A DNA stretch of 32,017 nucleotides from Parvibaculum sp. (GTDB lineage Bacteria > Pseudomonadota > Alphaproteobacteria > Parvibaculales > Parvibaculaceae). The translations under genes were made by a program, and so were the position numbers. Of this stretch, positions 29,463 through 32,017 are shown in pieces. Each line of letters opens with the position of its first letter. Position 1 is the first letter of the stretch. The notes beneath the pieces were generated by a model, which did no database searches, was not told where the DNA came from, and was given only the letters and a program-made list of their open reading frames with translations. The stretch spans positions 1 to 32,017 of the forward strand of contig JAHBYL010000030.1 of NCBI GenBank assembly GCA_019635955.1. The letters are read 5' to 3'.

Positions 29463-31232
29463 ATGACATATCGCCCGCCGGTTCGCGACATGGCATTCAC
29501 GCTGAACGAGGTGGCCGGGCTTTCCGGCCTCATGGGGCAGGGCGCATTCGAGGATGTTTCGCCCGATCTCGTGCAGTCGGTGATGGAAGAGGGCGCAAAG
29601 CTCGCCGCCGATGTGCTGGCACCGCTGAACCGCGCGGTGGACGGGCATGGCATCGAACTGGGCGAGGGCGGCGTCTCCGTCTATCCGGCGCTGGCGGACG
29701 CCTACCGGAAATGGGTGGAGGGCGGCTGGGGCAGCCTCGCCGCGACACCGGATTTCGGCGGGCAGGGCCTGCCGACTGCGCTCGCGGTCGCCATGCAGGA
29801 AATGTGGAACGCGGCCTGCATGTCCTTCGGCCTCTGCCCGATCCTCTCGCAAGGCGCCATTGAGGCGCTGACGGCGCATGGCACGGAGGAGCAGAAGCAG
29901 CGCTACCTGCCGAAGCTCATCTCCGGCGAATGGACCGGCACGATGAACCTGACCGAGCCGCAGGCGGGCTCCGATCTCAATGCGCTGAAGGCGAAGGCCG
30001 TGCCGCAGGGCGACGGCTCATACCTCATCACCGGCACCAAGATCTTCATCACCTATGGCGACCACGACATGGCGGAGAACATCGTCCATCTCGTGCTGGC
30101 GCGCCTGCCGGATGCACCGGCAGGCACGAAGGGCATCTCGCTCTTCCTCGTGCCGAAATTCCTCGTGAGCGAGGACGGGACGCTCGGCGCCCGCAACGAT
30201 GCCCATTGCATCGGGCTGGAAGAAAAGCTCGGCATTCATGGCAGCCCGACCTGCGTCATGTCCTATGGCGAGAAGGGCGGCGCCAGAGGCTGGCTCATCG
30301 GCGAAGAGAATCGCGGCCTCGCCTGCATGTTCACCATGATGAACAATGCGCGCCTTCTCGTCGGCACGCAGGGCGTCGCCATTGCCGAAGCGGCCTACCA
30401 GCATGCGCTCGCCTACGCGAAGGAGCGCAAGCAGGGCCGGCCCGCGGGCTCGGCTTTGCCTGTTGGCGAAATGGCGCCGATCATCGAGCATCCCGATACC
30501 CGCCGCATGCTGCTCACCATGAAGTCGATGACGGATGCGGCACGCGCGATCTGCTACGCGACGGCGGTCGCGATCGACGGCGCGCATGGCGGCGGAGACG
30601 AGGAAACGCGCCGAGCGGCGCAGGCCCGCGCCGACCTGCTGACGCCGATTGCGAAATCTTTCTCGACCGATATCGGCGTCGAGGCGGCGTCGATCGGCGT
30701 GCAGGTTCACGGCGGCATGGGCTTCATCGAGGAAACGGGCGCCGCGCAGTTCTATCGCGATGCGCGCATCCTGCCGATCTATGAAGGCACGAACGGCATT
30801 CAGGCCATCGACCTCGTGACGCGGAAACTGCCGCTTGGCAATGGCGAGGTCGCGCGCGGTTTCATCGCCGAAATGCGCGAGACGGCGAAGGAGGCGCGCT
30901 CGTCGAACGACAAGGTGCTGACGGGCGTGGGCGCCGCGCTCGACGAGGCGCTCGACACGCTCGACAAGGCGACGGACTACATGCTCGCCAACCTGAAATC
31001 CGCGCCGAACGATTGCCTCGCAGGCGCGACGCCCTATCTGCGCCTCTTCGGCACGGCAGCGGGCGGGCATTATCTCGCGCGCGCCGCGCTGCTGGACAGG
31101 GCGGCCACGGCGCGCCGCGCCATTGCGCAGTTCTATGCCGCGAATATCCTGCCCAATGTGCATGGGCTGCTCGCGCCGGCGACGGCGGGCAACGAAAGCC
31201 TCTTTGCCCTCGCAGTCGACGAGCTCGGCTGA
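29463..31232 (+). CDS. Acyl-CoA dehydrogenase, long form with extra C-terminal domain
   Basis: 589-residue FAD-dependent acyl-CoA dehydrogenase. Catalytic Glu441 lies in PIYEGTNGIQAIDLVTRKL, the position used by short- and medium-chain enzymes. Earlier marks are MNLTEPQAGSDLNALKAKA, ITGTKIFITYGDHDMAENI and VHGGMGFIEETGAAQFYRDA. The N-terminus MTYRPPVRDMAFTLNEVAGL and the roughly 120-residue C-terminal domain match the long group of about 590-600 residues that includes DmdC (methylmercaptopropionyl-CoA dehydrogenase). Substrate is not determinable. GAGGAG precedes ATG 29463. Its last base overlaps the start of a GltS-type transporter gene (TGATG), suggesting that the two work on related compounds. 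Confidence 0.9.
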   Translation: MTYRPPVRDMAFTLNEVAGLSGLMGQGAFEDVSPDLVQSVMEEGAKLAADVLAPLNRAVDGHGIELGEGGVSVYPALADAYRKWVEGGWGSLAATPDFGGQGLPTALAVAMQEMWNAACMSFGLCPILSQGAIEALTAHGTEEQKQRYLPKLISGEWTGTMNLTEPQAGSDLNALKAKAVPQGDGSYLITGTKIFITYGDHDMAENIVHLVLARLPDAPAGTKGISLFLVPKFLVSEDGTLGARNDAHCIGLEEKLGIHGSPTCVMSYGEKGGARGWLIGEENRGLACMFTMMNNARLLVGTQGVAIAEAAYQHALAYAKERKQGRPAGSALPVGEMAPIIEHPDTRRMLLTMKSMTDAARAICYATAVAIDGAHGGGDEETRRAAQARADLLTPIAKSFSTDIGVEAASIGVQVHGGMGFIEETGAAQFYRDARILPIYEGTNGIQAIDLVTRKLPLGNGEVARGFIAEMRETAKEARSSNDKVLTGVGAALDEALDTLDKATDYMLANLKSAPNDCLAGATPYLRLFGTAAGGHYLARAALLDRAATARRAIAQFYAANILPNVHGLLAPATAGNESLFALAVDELG

Positions 31233-32017
31233 TGCTGACGGATTTCGGCACGATCTCGCTCGCGCTCGCCATCATCTGGGTGATGCTGATCGTCTCGAAA
31301 TATCTGCGCTGGCGCGTGGCCGTGCTGGCGAAGCTCTTCATTCCCGGCTCGGTGATTGCAGGCTTCATTCTTCTCTTTGCGGGACCGGAAGTCGGCTGGT
31401 CGATTTTCCCTGAAGGCGTGCTCGACATCTGGCGGCAGCTTCCAGCGCTTCTCATCAATGTGGTCTTTGCCGGGCTCTTTCTCGGCAAGATCATTCCGGG
31501 GCCCGGTCAGATCTGGCGCCGGGCGGGACCCGTCATCGCCTACGGCCAGGCCATTGCCTGGGGGCAATATGTCGTGGGCCTCGGCCTCGTCGTCGCGGTG
31601 CTGACGCCCCTCTATGCGACGCCGCCCGTCGCCGGTGCGCTGATCGAGATTTCCTTCGAGGGCGGCCACGGTACGGCGGCGGGCCTCGGACCCACATTCG
31701 AGGCGGTGGGCTTTGCGGCGGGAACGGACCTCGCGCTCGGCCTTGCGACCATCGGCCTTGTCGGCTCGGTGCTGATCGGCATCGTGCTCATCAACTGGGC
31801 GGCGCGGCGCGGGCTCGTCGATCCATCCGGCGTGCGGGAGCCGACGCCGGAACTCCACCCCGATCCGCCCGCCGACACGACGGAGCAGCTTGCCGCGCGC
31901 CCGCAGACAAGCGACGCCTCGCAGCCCATCGACCCCATGTCGCTTCACCTCGGCCTTTTCGCCGTCGCCATCGCAATCGGCTGGGGCCTCCATCAATTGC
32001 TGATCCTGCTGGAAGCG
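31232..32017 (+). CDS. Sodium:glutamate symporter (GltS)-family transporter, 3' end cut by window edge
   Basis: 262 codons read without a stop to the window edge. The start ATG overlaps the upstream stop in TGATG. Membrane segments are evident: ISLALAIIWVMLIVSKYL, VAVLAKLFIPGSVIAGFILL, LPALLINVVFAGLFLG, VIAYGQAIAWGQYVVGLGL and LATIGLVGSVLIGIVL. The GltS signature EISFEGGHGTAAGLGPTFEA is present, with its re-entrant GGHGT loop. A Pro/Glu-rich cytoplasmic stretch (VREPTPELHPDPPADTTEQL) follows and is longer than in E. coli GltS. The family carries glutamate with sodium, but coupling to an acyl-CoA dehydrogenase suggests a different organic anion here. The remaining C-terminus lies outside the window. 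Confidence 0.87.
   Translation, partial: MLTDFGTISLALAIIWVMLIVSKYLRWRVAVLAKLFIPGSVIAGFILLFAGPEVGWSIFPEGVLDIWRQLPALLINVVFAGLFLGKIIPGPGQIWRRAGPVIAYGQAIAWGQYVVGLGLVVAVLTPLYATPPVAGALIEISFEGGHGTAAGLGPTFEAVGFAAGTDLALGLATIGLVGSVLIGIVLINWAARRGLVDPSGVREPTPELHPDPPADTTEQLAARPQTSDASQPIDPMSLHLGLFAVAIAIGWGLHQLLILLEA

Noticed and set aside
1..32017. Defence system, prophage, integrative element, CRISPR or tRNA cluster.
   Set aside because: No integrase, transposase, toxin-antitoxin pair, helicase-nuclease cluster, repeat-spacer array or cloverleaf was seen. Gene content is chromosomal metabolism, repair and envelope.

Overview
The window is GC-rich, densely coded bacterial chromosome with no rRNA, tRNA, CRISPR, phage or insertion-sequence genes that I can see. 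The gene content points to an alphaproteobacterium, probably in or near Hyphomicrobiales (Rhizobiales)/Parvibaculales. Indicators are an Usg-family protein, a TIGR02301-type exported protein, an Omp25/Omp31-like barrel, a bactofilin, a Zur-like Fur protein and a sequence matching the GGAAC-N16-CGTT promoter of the EcfG general stress response. The genus is inference; Parvibaculum-like is my best guess. No protein-free stretch exceeds 300 bases.

Layout. 1-5.5 kb: a FabH-like ketosynthase cut by the left edge, a flavin-type oxidase, a bactofilin, a ygfZ-tag pair, a family 9 glycosyltransferase and usg. 5.7-10.8 kb: a tight co-directional run of an AcuI/YhdH-type enoyl-CoA reductase, a feruloyl-CoA-synthase-like ligase (TTG start), a LysE exporter and a thiamine-diphosphate enzyme. 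This is the most coherent catabolic unit here and looks like an aryl- or acyl-CoA pathway without its usual partners. 10.9-15.6 kb: an outer-membrane barrel behind a nested inverted repeat, two small conserved proteins, a nitronate monooxygenase-like enzyme with a promoter/operator, and a lipoprotein-aldose dehydrogenase pair.

15.6-21.2 kb: a dienelactone hydrolase diverging from an HxlR regulator over an operator-like palindrome; a secreted OB-fold protein behind the EcfG-type promoter; an SDR-MarR-LldD operon; an exported hypothetical; and a Zur-like regulator diverging from a YedK/HMCES-type protein. 22-27.1 kb: a GNAT acetyltransferase, a CorC/HlyC-type membrane protein, an FAD-linked D-2-hydroxyacid dehydrogenase, a 67-residue protein and a beta-lactamase-fold serine hydrolase. 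27.3-32 kb: a two-module VOC protein, Sua5/TsaC (tRNA t6A synthesis), a 589-residue acyl-CoA dehydrogenase and, translationally coupled to it, a GltS-type sodium:organic-anion symporter running off the right edge.

Themes. Much of the DNA encodes CoA-thioester, hydroxyacid and aromatic-type catabolism (ligase, enoyl-CoA reductase, acyl-CoA dehydrogenase, LldD, D-hydroxyacid dehydrogenase, dienelactone hydrolase) under local one-component regulators. Five convergent gene pairs abut or overlap at their stops. Other convergent pairs are separated by clear terminators or by palindromic repeats at 25.4 and 28.2 kb. I found no clearly new multi-gene system. The less ordinary signals are the nested repeat at 10,873-10,926, the paired inverted repeat units at 28,201-28,363 with different loops, and the several promoter-overlapping palindromes.
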